From: an uncultured Pseudomonadales bacterium
GTDB lineage: Bacteria; Pseudomonadota; Gammaproteobacteria; Pseudomonadales; Azotimanducaceae
Length of the DNA stretch: 64,000 nt
Assembly: GCA_958296295.1 (NCBI GenBank)
Contig: OY282460.1
Span: 3,580,291 to 3,644,290 of the forward strand
Direction of reading: 5' to 3'
Shown: positions 35,863 through 44,862 of the stretch, piece after piece
Numbering within the stretch: the stretch's first letter is position 1
Layout: every line of letters begins with the position of its first letter
The notes under the pieces: generated by a model
What the model was told of the DNA's origin: nothing
What the model saw: only the letters and a program-made list of their open reading frames with translations
Databases searched by the model: none
Position numbers and translations under genes: made by a program

Positions 35863-37584
35863 ATGCGCATCGCGGTGGCGCAATTCGCGGTAGGTGTCGA
35901 CATCCGCGCCAATCTGGCCTCATGTTTGAGAATGCTCGACTTGGCCGCTCGGATTCACCCGGCCGTCGTGGTGCTGCCGGAGTTCTGCAACCACCCCTCG
36001 TGGTATGACGACGCGGCGCATTGCCGATCGGTGGCGCTGGTACCCGAAGGCGAGTTCCTATCCGCCATCGCGGCCAAGGCGGCGGCTATCGAGGCCTATG
36101 TCGTCATCAACTGCACTTTGCGCCGGGATGGCGATCGATGCACCGGCACCAGCCTGCTCTACGGGCCGACCGGCGAATTGCTTGGCAGCACGGACAAGCA
36201 GGTGTTGATCGGCCACGAGAACGATTGCTTGAGCAAGGCGTGGCAAGCCGGCCCGGTGTTCGGCACGCCGTTCGGCCGTTTGGGCCTGTACGCCTGCATG
36301 GACGGGGTCATCAACGAAACGCCGCGGTCTCTCGCTTTGCGCGGCGCCCAGCTGTTGTGCAACAGTCTGAACTCCTTTGCCTCGGACGAGGCTTCGCTGC
36401 ATGTGCCGGTGCGGGCGGCGGAGAACAAGGTGTTCGTCGCCGCCGCCAACAAGGTGGGGCCGCTGATACCCGAAGCGATTCTCGAACCGGTGTCGCGGCA
36501 GACCGGCATTCCGGTACGGTTCCTGATGGGCGCCGGCGAGAGCCAGATCGTCGCGCCGGACGGCGCGGTGCTTGCCCGTGCCAGCCCCGGCCGGGAGGAA
36601 GTCGTGCATGCGGACATCGACATCGCCGCGGCCGAGCACAAGGAGCGTCCCGACGGCAGCGACGTCTTTCATTGGCGCCGCCCTTCGCTCTACCGTTCCT
36701 TGGCAACGGATCCAAGCGATCAACAGCGCGATTACCGCGGTGCGCCCAGCGTTTCCTGCGCGCTGATTCAGCTCGCCAGCACCGGCGAAGCCGGGCTGGA
36801 CGAGGCCGAGGAACGGCTGGCCGACGCGTTCGCAAGCGGCGCTCGATTGGCCGCGCTGCCGCCACTTTTCTGCCTGCCCGAACAGCAAGTCGAGTCGCCG
36901 GGGGCGGCTGCCCGGCTGTCTCAAGCGGCCGTCTCCGCATTGGCCCGGCGCTGCCCGCCCGATTGCTATGTCGCCACGACGCTGGTGGTTGGCGAGCCAC
37001 CGCGGCTGGCCGCGCTGCTGATCGGCGGGGAGGGTGTCAAGCTTCGCCAAGGCCCCCTGCATCGCAGTGAGCGCTACGCCTTTTCGCCGCTGGTCGACGA
37101 TGTGCAAACCGTCGATCTGGGATTCGCCCGCGTCGCCCTCCTGACCAGCGACGACGCGTGCGTGCCCGAGGCGTTCCGCTTGGCGGCGCTCGCCGGCGCG
37201 GACACCGTGGTCGTCCCGGCGCTGCCGCTCGAGGATTGGGAGATGCGCACCGGCTTGCTCGAACGCTCGGCGGAGAACCGGGTGAATCTCCTGGTCGCCG
37301 CCCAGCCCGGGCCTTTCGGCGCCAGTTTCGCCACCGCGCTCAGCGAGGACTTCACGGTGCTCACGCCTTGGCGGGAACGCGCCTTCGACGGCCTACTCAC
37401 GCTGCCGCCGACGTTGCGGGCACCTGCCGAGCCGGGCGTCACGGCAGTGGAAATACACCCGCGCTGGGCGGCGAACAAAGTGGTTTCCCGAGGCACGGAT
37501 TTGCTGGCGGGACGCCCTTGGCGATTGCTCGATCCACTCCTCGCAAACGCGCCCGCGGAACCGCCTTCGGCGGTCGCGCCATGA
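35863..37584 (+). CDS. Tandem nitrilase-superfamily amidohydrolase with degenerate second domain
   Basis: 573 residues, twice the usual length. Domain 1 (1-270) has the full catalytic set: Glu40 in VLPEF, Lys112 in STDKQVL and Cys145 in YACMDG. Domain 2 (about 295-560) keeps the fold (ALIQLASTGEAG, ALPPLFCLP) but lacks the Glu, Lys and Cys, so it is probably structural. First gene of a plus-strand operon, with its stop overlapping the start of the RCCR-like gene (ATGA). Amide or nitrile hydrolysis of a pathway intermediate is inferred. Confidence 0.87.
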   Translation: MRIAVAQFAVGVDIRANLASCLRMLDLAARIHPAVVVLPEFCNHPSWYDDAAHCRSVALVPEGEFLSAIAAKAAAIEAYVVINCTLRRDGDRCTGTSLLYGPTGELLGSTDKQVLIGHENDCLSKAWQAGPVFGTPFGRLGLYACMDGVINETPRSLALRGAQLLCNSLNSFASDEASLHVPVRAAENKVFVAAANKVGPLIPEAILEPVSRQTGIPVRFLMGAGESQIVAPDGAVLARASPGREEVVHADIDIAAAEHKERPDGSDVFHWRRPSLYRSLATDPSDQQRDYRGAPSVSCALIQLASTGEAGLDEAEERLADAFASGARLAALPPLFCLPEQQVESPGAAARLSQAAVSALARRCPPDCYVATTLVVGEPPRLAALLIGGEGVKLRQGPLHRSERYAFSPLVDDVQTVDLGFARVALLTSDDACVPEAFRLAALAGADTVVVPALPLEDWEMRTGLLERSAENRVNLLVAAQPGPFGASFATALSEDFTVLTPWRERAFDGLLTLPPTLRAPAEPGVTAVEIHPRWAANKVVSRGTDLLAGRPWRLLDPLLANAPAEPPSAVAP

Positions 37585-38336
37585 GCGAACACGAACCCTC
37601 GCTTTCCGCTGCGCTGTGGCAGCGCGCGTTGCGACGGATCATCGACCGTTTCGCCCTGCGGGAGGTGGCGGGCGAGGATGGCGGCCCCTACCTCGCGTTG
37701 CAAAGCCACGCCCCCATGCACCAGGGGCGGGTGGGCCAAGTGCGGCTCTTTCGCGGCGGGCCACTGTTTCAAGTGGTCACGTCCACGATCGTCGTGCCGC
37801 CGATCGGTCTGGACTCGCACATGATGTTCGCCTTCACGCCCTCGGACAGCGCCGTGCCGCACTTCACGCTGGATTCGGTGCGGGCTGGCGGCCAGTACGC
37901 TTTCCATCTGGACCTGATCCCGCGCTTGGATCTCGGCGCCAACCTCGGCTACATGGACGCATGCTTCACGCCGCTCACGCCCATCTTCGCCAAGGGCGAC
38001 GCCATGGCCGGCTTGTCGAAGGCGCAGCTCAGCCCCCGTCAGCACGCCATCATGTCGCCGTGGATGCTGGCCAAACGAGCCACTCCCGAAGCGTTCGCGG
38101 CGATCGATCCGCTGGTGGACGATTACCTGGCGCACTGGTTCGAGCTCGTCGAGGGCGGAGTGGACGCCGCGTTGCTGGAAGGCACGGACCGCGCCGCGCT
38201 GATCGAGCGCGACCGTCGCAACAAGGCCATCATCTTCAACCGCGACGTGGACAAGGTTTGGGATCAGATCACGCCGCTCGTCGGTGCGGATGCCGCCGAG
38301 CGCCAGATCAACCTGTTGCGCCGCACAAGCGCATGA
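37581..38336 (+). CDS. Red chlorophyll catabolite reductase-like protein 2
   Basis: 251 residues, homologous to the protein at 6226-7008. The shared core is DLIPRLDL (111-118) followed by GYMDACF (123-129), preceded by an aromatic-rich strand (MMFAFTPSDSAVPHFTLDSV) and followed by the SPWMLAKRATPEAF segment in place of VSRSLYMR. It belongs to the ferredoxin-dependent bilin reductase fold group by this core. The two paralogues have diverged a good deal, so they probably act on different bilins or on different double bonds. Confidence 0.75.
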   Translation: MSEHEPSLSAALWQRALRRIIDRFALREVAGEDGGPYLALQSHAPMHQGRVGQVRLFRGGPLFQVVTSTIVVPPIGLDSHMMFAFTPSDSAVPHFTLDSVRAGGQYAFHLDLIPRLDLGANLGYMDACFTPLTPIFAKGDAMAGLSKAQLSPRQHAIMSPWMLAKRATPEAFAAIDPLVDDYLAHWFELVEGGVDAALLEGTDRAALIERDRRNKAIIFNRDVDKVWDQITPLVGADAAERQINLLRRTSA

Positions 38337-38360
38337 AATCCCGCGTTCCACGAGGCAACC

Positions 38361-39635
38361 ATGACCAAGCTCACCGCTGAACACCTGATCGAGGACTACA
38401 CCGGGCCGGAGAGGGCCTTGCTCGCGCGCGTGGAATCCGTGCTGCCGGCGCTCGAAGCGCGTTCCGGGGCCATGGATCAAGACAGCTTCCTCGCCTTGGA
38501 GAACGTCGAGACGCTGCGCGAATCGGGGCTGCTCGGCCTCGTCGTGCCGGAAGCCTACAACGGCTTGGGCGGCAATCTGCGCGTTTGGGCCGGCGCCTGC
38601 TTCGCCTTCGGCACAGTTTGTCCTTCCACCGCGCTCGCGTATTTCTTCCATCTCACGTCCACCTCCCGCGGCACGCTGTCGCTCAAGGCGCTGGACGCCG
38701 GCTTGTTCGACGACACCGAAGCGCCGCTGGTGCGCGCGTTCGCCGAAAAGGTGCTCTACGCGATGGGGCGAGAGCGCAAGTGGCTCGCCAACTTCGCCAG
38801 CGAATCGGTGAAGTCGGAGGCCGCCGCCATCACCATCAGCACCACGGCCACCAAGGTCGCCGGCGGCTGGTCGCTGCGCGGCACCAAATCCTTCGGCTGC
38901 GCGACCGGCATCGCCGATCGCTACTTGGTCACCGCGGGGCTCGCGGACGTCCCCGGCGCGAACGGTTTGTGCCTCTTCCTCGTAGACCGCAACGCGCCCG
39001 GAACCCGTGGCCGCATCCGCTGGAACGCGCTCGGCATGCGCGGCTCGGCCACCGAAGGCTTGGTGCTGGAGGACGTTTTCGTCGACGACGAAGACGCCCT
39101 GGCCATCCCCGGCGCATTCGTGAAGATGTGCTCGCAAAGCCGCACCGGCTACGTAGGCAACCAAGTGGCGGCATCAAGCATCTATCTTGGCGCCGCCTTC
39201 GCGGTGTACCAAGCGGCGATGGCGAACACGCTGAAGCGCAAGTTCCAAGACACCGGCCGGCCGCTGGCGACCGGCCCCTACCAACAACAGCTAATCGGCG
39301 ACATGTACGCGGACCTCAACACCGCGCTGCTTTGGGCGCGCCGCATGATCGAGATCGAAACCGCCGAACCGCCCATCGTGCCAATGGACGAGGTGATGCC
39401 GTTCTGGCGCGTGTGCAAGGGGCAGGTGGCGGAGCACAGCTTCAAGGTCACCCAGCACGCGCTGAAACTGGCCGGCACCGCCGGCACGCTGTTCGGCACG
39501 CCGTTCTCGCGGGCGCTGCGCGATGTGGCGATGGGCTTGGTGCAGGCGTTTCCCGCCGAACGCGGGCGTCTCGAAGCCGCGCGGATGTTGATCGGCGATG
39601 CGGAGCAGACGTCTTTCGGCACGGGCAGAGGCTAG
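38361..39635 (+). CDS. Acyl-CoA dehydrogenase family flavoprotein
   Basis: 424 residues. N-terminal helical domain with GLLGLVVPEAYNGLGG; middle beta domain with GTKSFGCATGIADRYLVTAG and NALGMRGSATEGLVLEDVFV; C-terminal helical domain ending in HALKLAGTAGTLFGTPF. The usual catalytic Glu in the C-domain is not obvious, so either a dehydrogenase of unusual type or a flavin-dependent monooxygenase of this fold is possible. Third gene of the 35.9-42.7 kb operon. Confidence 0.85.
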   Translation: MTKLTAEHLIEDYTGPERALLARVESVLPALEARSGAMDQDSFLALENVETLRESGLLGLVVPEAYNGLGGNLRVWAGACFAFGTVCPSTALAYFFHLTSTSRGTLSLKALDAGLFDDTEAPLVRAFAEKVLYAMGRERKWLANFASESVKSEAAAITISTTATKVAGGWSLRGTKSFGCATGIADRYLVTAGLADVPGANGLCLFLVDRNAPGTRGRIRWNALGMRGSATEGLVLEDVFVDDEDALAIPGAFVKMCSQSRTGYVGNQVAASSIYLGAAFAVYQAAMANTLKRKFQDTGRPLATGPYQQQLIGDMYADLNTALLWARRMIEIETAEPPIVPMDEVMPFWRVCKGQVAEHSFKVTQHALKLAGTAGTLFGTPFSRALRDVAMGLVQAFPAERGRLEAARMLIGDAEQTSFGTGRG

Positions 39636-39651
39636 GGGCGGCCGAACAGGC

Positions 39652-40260
39652 ATGGATCTGGCCCGCCGGCACTTGGGTTTGGGATCGCGCCCGGCGCTGA
39701 TCCTGGTCGATCTCATCAACGGCTTCACGGACCCCGCCTGCCCGCTCGGCAGCGAGAGCAGCGCCGTTGTCGCCGCCAACGCCACCTTGCTGGCGTGCTT
39801 TCGCCGCCGGGCGTTGCCCATCTTCTTCACCACCGTGGTGTTCTCGAACGACCGCCAGGCCACCGTGTTCCGCGGCCGTTTGGCGGCCTTGAACGTGCTG
39901 CGCCCCGGCAGTCGCTGGGTGCGAGTCGATGCGGCCTTGACGCCCCGCGCCGACGAGCCGGTGATCGAGAAACAGGGGGCAAGCGCCTTCTTCGGCACCG
40001 ATCTGCTCGAGCGGCTGAGGACGTCGCGCGCCGATTCGCTGGTTGTATCGGGGCTCACGACGAGCGGCTGCGTGAGGGCGACGGCCGTGGACGGCTTGCA
40101 GCACGACTACCGGGTGGTGGTGCCCCGCGAAGCGGTGGGCGACCGCAATGCCGCCGCCCACGAAGCCAATCTGTTCGATCTGGACGCAAAATACGCCGAT
40201 GTGGTCTCGATGGCGGAATTGTTCGAACTGATGGCCGAGCCGACGGCTTCCACGCGGTGA
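39652..40260 (+). CDS. Isochorismatase-fold amidohydrolase 1 (maleamate amidase / N-carbamoylsarcosine amidase-like)
   Basis: 202 residues. Triad Asp20 (LILVDLINGF), Lys107 (VIEKQGASAFFGT) and Cys140 (TTSGCVRATAVDG) matches cysteine hydrolases of the family that release ammonia from maleamate or N-carbamoylsarcosine. True isochorismatases have different residues around the nucleophile. Fourth gene of the operon; ATG 39652. A second member is at 52889-53596. Confidence 0.88.
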   Translation: MDLARRHLGLGSRPALILVDLINGFTDPACPLGSESSAVVAANATLLACFRRRALPIFFTTVVFSNDRQATVFRGRLAALNVLRPGSRWVRVDAALTPRADEPVIEKQGASAFFGTDLLERLRTSRADSLVVSGLTTSGCVRATAVDGLQHDYRVVVPREAVGDRNAAAHEANLFDLDAKYADVVSMAELFELMAEPTASTR

Positions 40261-40273
40261 GGGTCCTTGCGCA

Positions 40274-41467
40274 ATGACGGCGCGGGATCCCGTCATCGTC
40301 GCCGGCGCCGGGCCTGCCGGGGCGACATTGGCGCTGCACTTGGCGCGGCACGGCATCCCGGTGCTGCTGCTGGAGCGGGAAGCGGCCTTGCCGAAGGATC
40401 TGCGGGCTTCCACCTTTCATCCGCCATCGCTGGAGATGCTGAACGACTTGGGCGTGGCGGCGCCGATGATCGCGCGCGGTTTGATCGTGGAGCGCTACCA
40501 GTACCGCGATCGGCGCACCGGCGAGGTGGCCGAGTTCGACATGTCGGTGATCGCGGACGAAACGCTGTTTCCCTACCGCTTGCAGCTGGAGCAGTACGAG
40601 CTGACGGCGATCATCGAGCGCGCGCTGCGCCGCCACCCTTGCGCGGAGCTTCGGCTAGGCCACGACGTCACGGATTTCCACCAGGATGCCGATGGCGTGT
40701 CGGTGTCCGCAACCACTCCCGCCGGCCGCCAGACCGTACGCGGCAGCTTTCTGGTCGGCGCCGACGGCGCATCGAGCAACGTGCGCAAGGCGGCGGGAAT
40801 CGGCTTCGGCGGTTTCACCTACCACGAGAAGTTCCTGGTGGCGTCCACGGACTTCGCCTTCGAGCGGGTGTTCGACGATCTTTCGTGGGTGAACTACGTC
40901 GCCGACGCCAAAGAGTGGTGCGTGATGCTGCGCACCGACAAAGCCTGGCGCGTGTTGTGGCCGGTGGACGCGGCCGGCAACGCCGATGCCGAGCGGGAGC
41001 TGGGCGATGCGGCGCTGCAAGAACGCCTGCATCGCCTGCACGACAAGCGCGGCGACTATCGCATTCGTCACCGCACTCTGTACGATGTTCACCAACGGGT
41101 GGCGCAGACCTACGTCAAAGGCCGCGTGGCGCTGGTGGGCGATGCCGGCCACATCAACAATCCGCTCGGCGGCATGGGCATGAACGGCGGTCTGCACGAC
41201 GCCTGCAATCTGGGCCGCAAACTGGTGGCGACGTGGCGCGGCGAGTTGGATCTCGACGCCGGCCTCGCCGCCTACGACCGGCAGCGCCGCGAATTGGCGG
41301 CGCGGTTCGTGCAGGAACACACCATCAACAACAAGAGACTGATGGAATCGTCGAACGTCGATGCGCAACGCGAAAGGCAGCGCGACTTGATGGAAAAGGC
41401 GGAGGATCCTGACAAGGCCAAGGCGTTCGTCATGGAGCGCGCCATGATGCACTGCGCATGGGAATGA
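40274..41467 (+). CDS. FAD-dependent monooxygenase (PHBH fold)
   Basis: 397 residues. FAD-binding motifs: VAGAGPAGATLALHLARHG at the start, the DG motif FLVGADGASSNVRK and the GD motif VALVGDAGHINNPLGGMGMN. The closest type is the group of aromatic-ring hydroxylases such as UbiH, MhpA and PHBH. In this operon it might hydroxylate or oxidatively cleave a pyrrole or linear tetrapyrrole (inference). It lacks the C-terminal thioredoxin-like domain of MhpA-type enzymes. Confidence 0.9.
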   Translation: MTARDPVIVAGAGPAGATLALHLARHGIPVLLLEREAALPKDLRASTFHPPSLEMLNDLGVAAPMIARGLIVERYQYRDRRTGEVAEFDMSVIADETLFPYRLQLEQYELTAIIERALRRHPCAELRLGHDVTDFHQDADGVSVSATTPAGRQTVRGSFLVGADGASSNVRKAAGIGFGGFTYHEKFLVASTDFAFERVFDDLSWVNYVADAKEWCVMLRTDKAWRVLWPVDAAGNADAERELGDAALQERLHRLHDKRGDYRIRHRTLYDVHQRVAQTYVKGRVALVGDAGHINNPLGGMGMNGGLHDACNLGRKLVATWRGELDLDAGLAAYDRQRRELAARFVQEHTINNKRLMESSNVDAQRERQRDLMEKAEDPDKAKAFVMERAMMHCAWE

Positions 41468-41480
41468 ACGGGCCTGCTTC

Positions 41481-42716
41481 ATGACGCACGAGCGGGGACC
41501 GGATACCGTCGCGAACGCCGGCCGCTTGCCGCTGGCGGACGTGGTCGTCGTGGAGTTCTCGCACATGGTGATGGGCCCTGCCGCCGGCGTGATCCTCGCC
41601 GACCTGGGGGCGGACGTCACCAAAGTGGAGCCGCTCGGCGGCGACAACACGCGCCGCTTGAAGGGGTCCGGAGGCGGCTACTTCGCCATGTACAACCGCA
41701 ACAAGCGCAGCTTGTGCGTGGATTTGAAAAACGCCGACGGGCGGGCGCTGGCGCATCGCCTCGTCGATCGGGCGGATGTCGTCATCGAGAACTTTCGCCC
41801 CGGAGCGATGGAAAAGCTGGGTTTCGGCTACGCGGAACTCGCCACGCGCAACGAACGCCTCGTCTATTGCAGCCTCAAGGGTTTTCTGCAAGGGCCTTAC
41901 GAGCACCGGGCCGCGCTGGACGAAGTGACGCAGATGATGGGCGGGCTGGCCTACATGACCGGCTTGCCGGGGCGACCGATGCGCGCCGGCTCTTCGGTGG
42001 TGGACATCACCGGCGGCATGTTCGGCGTCATCGCCGTGTTGGCCGCGCTGAATGAACGCCGCGCCACCGGTCGTGGCCAGCTCGTCACCAGCGCGTTGTT
42101 CGAGACCACGGCGTTTCTGGTGGGCCAGCACATGGCGCAGCAAGCCGCGCTCGGCGAGGCGCCGCCGCCGATGTCGGTGCGCCGCTCCGCGTGGGGCGTG
42201 TACGATCTCTTCGCGTGCGCTGGCGGCGAACAGGTGTTCGTGGCCATCGTCAGCGACACCCAATGGCGCGCCTTCTGCGAGCGGTTTCCCACCACCAAGC
42301 TGGCGGCCCTCGCCGCGGACTCGACCCTGGACACCAACCGCGGCCGGGTGGACAACCGCGATCGCCTGCTGCCGGCGCTCACGGCGCTGTTTGGCGAACT
42401 CTCGCTGGGCGAGGCGTTGGCCGCGTTGGAGAGCGCCGGCGTGCCGTTCGCCGAAATTCGCCGGCCGGCCGATCTGTTCGACGATCCGCACCTCGCCGCC
42501 AACGGCTTGATGGAACTGCACATCACCGATGGCGACCGGCGTGGCACCGTGGCGCGGCTGCCGAAACTGCCGCTCGAGATGGACGGCCGGCGCCTCGACA
42601 AGCGCTTCGACATTCCGCGCGCCGGCGAACATTCGCAGCAAGCCGCGGAGCGGTCTGGCTACGCCGAAGCGCTGATCGAGGACCTCGTTCGCCGCGGTGT
42701 CGTCAAGGACGCCTAA
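41481..42716 (+). CDS. Class III CoA transferase (CaiB/BaiF family) 1
   Basis: 411 residues. VVVVEFSHMVMGPAAGVILADLGAD, split here as VEFSHMVMGPAAGVILADLG, is the family N-terminal signature. It is followed by YFAMYNRNKRSLCVDLKN and ENFRPGAMEKLGFGY. Catalytic Asp is expected in the VVDITGGMFG region. It transfers CoA from one acyl-CoA to a free acid without a covalent anhydride on Glu. Last gene of the 35.9-42.7 kb operon; it would activate the acid product for thioester cleavage. Confidence 0.92.
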   Translation: MTHERGPDTVANAGRLPLADVVVVEFSHMVMGPAAGVILADLGADVTKVEPLGGDNTRRLKGSGGGYFAMYNRNKRSLCVDLKNADGRALAHRLVDRADVVIENFRPGAMEKLGFGYAELATRNERLVYCSLKGFLQGPYEHRAALDEVTQMMGGLAYMTGLPGRPMRAGSSVVDITGGMFGVIAVLAALNERRATGRGQLVTSALFETTAFLVGQHMAQQAALGEAPPPMSVRRSAWGVYDLFACAGGEQVFVAIVSDTQWRAFCERFPTTKLAALAADSTLDTNRGRVDNRDRLLPALTALFGELSLGEALAALESAGVPFAEIRRPADLFDDPHLAANGLMELHITDGDRRGTVARLPKLPLEMDGRRLDKRFDIPRAGEHSQQAAERSGYAEALIEDLVRRGVVKDA

Positions 42717-42725
42717 ACGCCGCCG

Positions 42726-44468
42726 CTAGGACCTAGCCCGGGCCCGCTCGCCTTCCTCCGGCATGTAGTGCCGTTCGCTCACAGGGCGCATCAGCGCGTT
42801 GGCCACCAACGCCAGCAGCAGGAGGCCCACCATGAGGAACATCGTCGAGTTGTACAGCGACGCGCCCGGATGCGGCACGCCCTCGGGCACGATGTCCATC
42901 AGCTTGGCCACCGTCACGGTCTTCTCCCGCACGAGCAGCTCCAGCTGGTCGATGCCGGCCCCGAACCGTTCGCGGAACGCCGCCGGTTCGGCTTGGTCGG
43001 CCAGGTCGCGAATGGCGCGCGCCTCGGCCCGCTGCCGCAACGTGGTGATCGCCAACGGCCCCACCAGCCCGGCCACGCTCCAAGCGGTGAGCAGCCGCCC
43101 GTGGATGCCCCCCACGAAACGCGAGCCGAACACGTCCGCCAAGTAGGCGGGTATGGTGGCGAACCCACCGCCGTACATCGTGAATATCAGCATCGTCGCG
43201 GCGTAGAAGTAGATCAGCCAGACCACCGACGGGCTGACGCTGACCTGGTGGGCCGCCAGCGGTATCGAAAGGTACAGGACACTGCCCAAGGCGAAGAAAA
43301 TCCAGTATGTGCGCTTGCGCCCCAGATAGTCCGACGCGCTTGCCCAGCAAAACCGTCCGACCATGTTGAACACGCTGATCATCACCACGTAGGTGGCGGC
43401 GAAAGCGCCATCCACGATGTGCGGCAACGTGGAGCCGAAAATTTCCGACATCATCGTGCGGGCCACGCCCAGCACCCCGATCCCGGCGGTAACGTTCAGA
43501 CACAGCACCAGCCACAGCAGATAGAACTGAGGCGTCTTCAGCGCCTGATTAATGTCCACGTCGCGCCGCGTCATCATGCGCGCTTTTGCTTCGCTTTCGG
43601 CGGGCGGAGCCCAACCGGCCGGCCGCCAGCCCGGCGGCGGTATGCGGAACGCGAAGGCCGCCACGGTCATCACCGCGAAATACGTCACGCCCAGCACGAT
43701 GAACGTTGCCATTACGCCCACGCTGCCGGTACCCGCCAAGTACACGCCCTCCGGCCCCGGTACGATCATTTGCGGCACGTCGTGGGCCGCAACGGTGACC
43801 ACTTCCCGCAGGCCGCCGGCCGTTTGGGCGAAGCGCCGGCCGTCCATCGTCAGCAGTTCCACATCGGCGACGTCGCCCAGAAACACCGGTGCCCGGTAAA
43901 ACGTGCGGATCAGGAAGTCCTTGAGCGGCGCCGCGATGATGGCGCCGCCGCCGAAGCCCATGATCGCCATGCCCGTGGCCATGCCCCGCCGGTCTGGAAA
44001 CCAGCGCAGCAGCGTGCTCACCGGCGACACGTAACCCAGGCCGAGACCGCAGCCGCCCAGCACGCCATAACCGAGATAGAGCAGCCACAACTGCTGCGTA
44101 TGGATGCCGGCCGCTCCCACCAGGAAACCGCCGCCCCAACAGGCCGCCGCCACCACGCCAACCAGGCGCGGCCCCACCTGCTCCAGCCATCGCCCGGCAA
44201 AAGCCGCCGCCAACCCCAGGAAGACAACGGCGACGGTGAAAATCCAGACTACCTGCGAGAGGCTCCAGTCGCTGGCGCTACTGGCGACAACGCCTTGCGT
44301 GCGCGTTAGCGGGGCATTGAACAGGCTCCAGGCGTACACGGAACCGATGCACAGGTGGATGGCAATCGATGCCGGCGGCGCCAGCCATCGATTGAAGTGT
44401 CGAGGAGCGACAATCCGTTCTCTTGCCAGCCCTTTTGGCAATACTCGACGCCATCCGAAACCGTGCAT
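42726..44468 (-). CDS. MFS transporter, oxalate/formate antiporter-like
   Basis: 580 residues with about twelve membrane segments. The opening HLCIGSVYAWSLFNAPL and the loop GGCGLGLGYVSPVSTLLRWF then PDRRGMATG are diagnostic of OxlT-type carriers (OFA family). An insertion of about 90 polar residues (DVELLTMDGRRFAQTAGG and beyond) lies between helices 6 and 7. AAGGAGG precedes ATG 44468. Convergent with the catabolic operon, stops 9 bp apart. Likely exchanges dicarboxylates. Confidence 0.9.
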   Translation of the reverse strand: MHGFGWRRVLPKGLARERIVAPRHFNRWLAPPASIAIHLCIGSVYAWSLFNAPLTRTQGVVASSASDWSLSQVVWIFTVAVVFLGLAAAFAGRWLEQVGPRLVGVVAAACWGGGFLVGAAGIHTQQLWLLYLGYGVLGGCGLGLGYVSPVSTLLRWFPDRRGMATGMAIMGFGGGAIIAAPLKDFLIRTFYRAPVFLGDVADVELLTMDGRRFAQTAGGLREVVTVAAHDVPQMIVPGPEGVYLAGTGSVGVMATFIVLGVTYFAVMTVAAFAFRIPPPGWRPAGWAPPAESEAKARMMTRRDVDINQALKTPQFYLLWLVLCLNVTAGIGVLGVARTMMSEIFGSTLPHIVDGAFAATYVVMISVFNMVGRFCWASASDYLGRKRTYWIFFALGSVLYLSIPLAAHQVSVSPSVVWLIYFYAATMLIFTMYGGGFATIPAYLADVFGSRFVGGIHGRLLTAWSVAGLVGPLAITTLRQRAEARAIRDLADQAEPAAFRERFGAGIDQLELLVREKTVTVAKLMDIVPEGVPHPGASLYNSTMFLMVGLLLLALVANALMRPVSERHYMPEEGERARARS

Positions 44469-44698
44469 TGCCGAGCCAGCCTCCTTGTCGACCGCGTCGC
44501 GTTGCCGTTCGTCGTCGTTCCGGCTGGCCCCGGCGTCAACCATCCTTGGGCCTGCGTGCCTTGGCGGTCGGCATCAGTCTCTTGAGGCTGACGTCAAGCA
44601 CGTTGTTCCCGCACGCGATCTTACCCCCGGTGGGCGACTCGTGGCCGCCATCGTCGCCTTTTGTCTTGCTTCGCGATTCGTCAAAAACAAAACACGGC

Positions 44699-44726
44699 TT
44701 GACTTGAACGTACGGGAATGTACGAT
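44699..44726 (+). promoter_or_regulatory. Putative promoter with embedded palindrome
   Basis: TTGACT (44699-44704) and TACGAT (44721-44726) are spaced by 16 bases and point at the gene at 44863. Between them lies the inverted repeat CGTAC-N6-GTACG (44709-44724), so a repressor site within the promoter is possible. The rest of 44469-44862 holds no gene. Confidence 0.5.
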
Positions 44727-44820
44727 GCGCCACGCGAAACATGTTCTTGGGGATGCCCGCTCTGCCGGGCCGCCCGCCGCTACGACAGCCCCTAGAGCGG
44801 CCACGGGGTAGCTCCTGATT

Positions 44821-44835
44821 CCAAATGCGATTGCC
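44821..44835 (-). repeat. Solo ISAs1-type terminal sequence
   Basis: CCAAATGCGATTGCC is the exact inverted copy of 15 bases of the left IS end at 15720-15734. No transposase is adjacent, so it is either a relic of another ISAs1 copy or a chance match. Confidence 0.45.
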
Positions 44836-44862
44836 AACCGCGCTAGCCACGCGACGCGCGGG

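Noticed and set aside
37074..39164. 696-codon minus-strand frame opposite the RCCR-like and acyl-CoA dehydrogenase genes
   Set aside because: Shadow frame; composition is His/Arg/Val-rich as expected from antisense GC-rich DNA.
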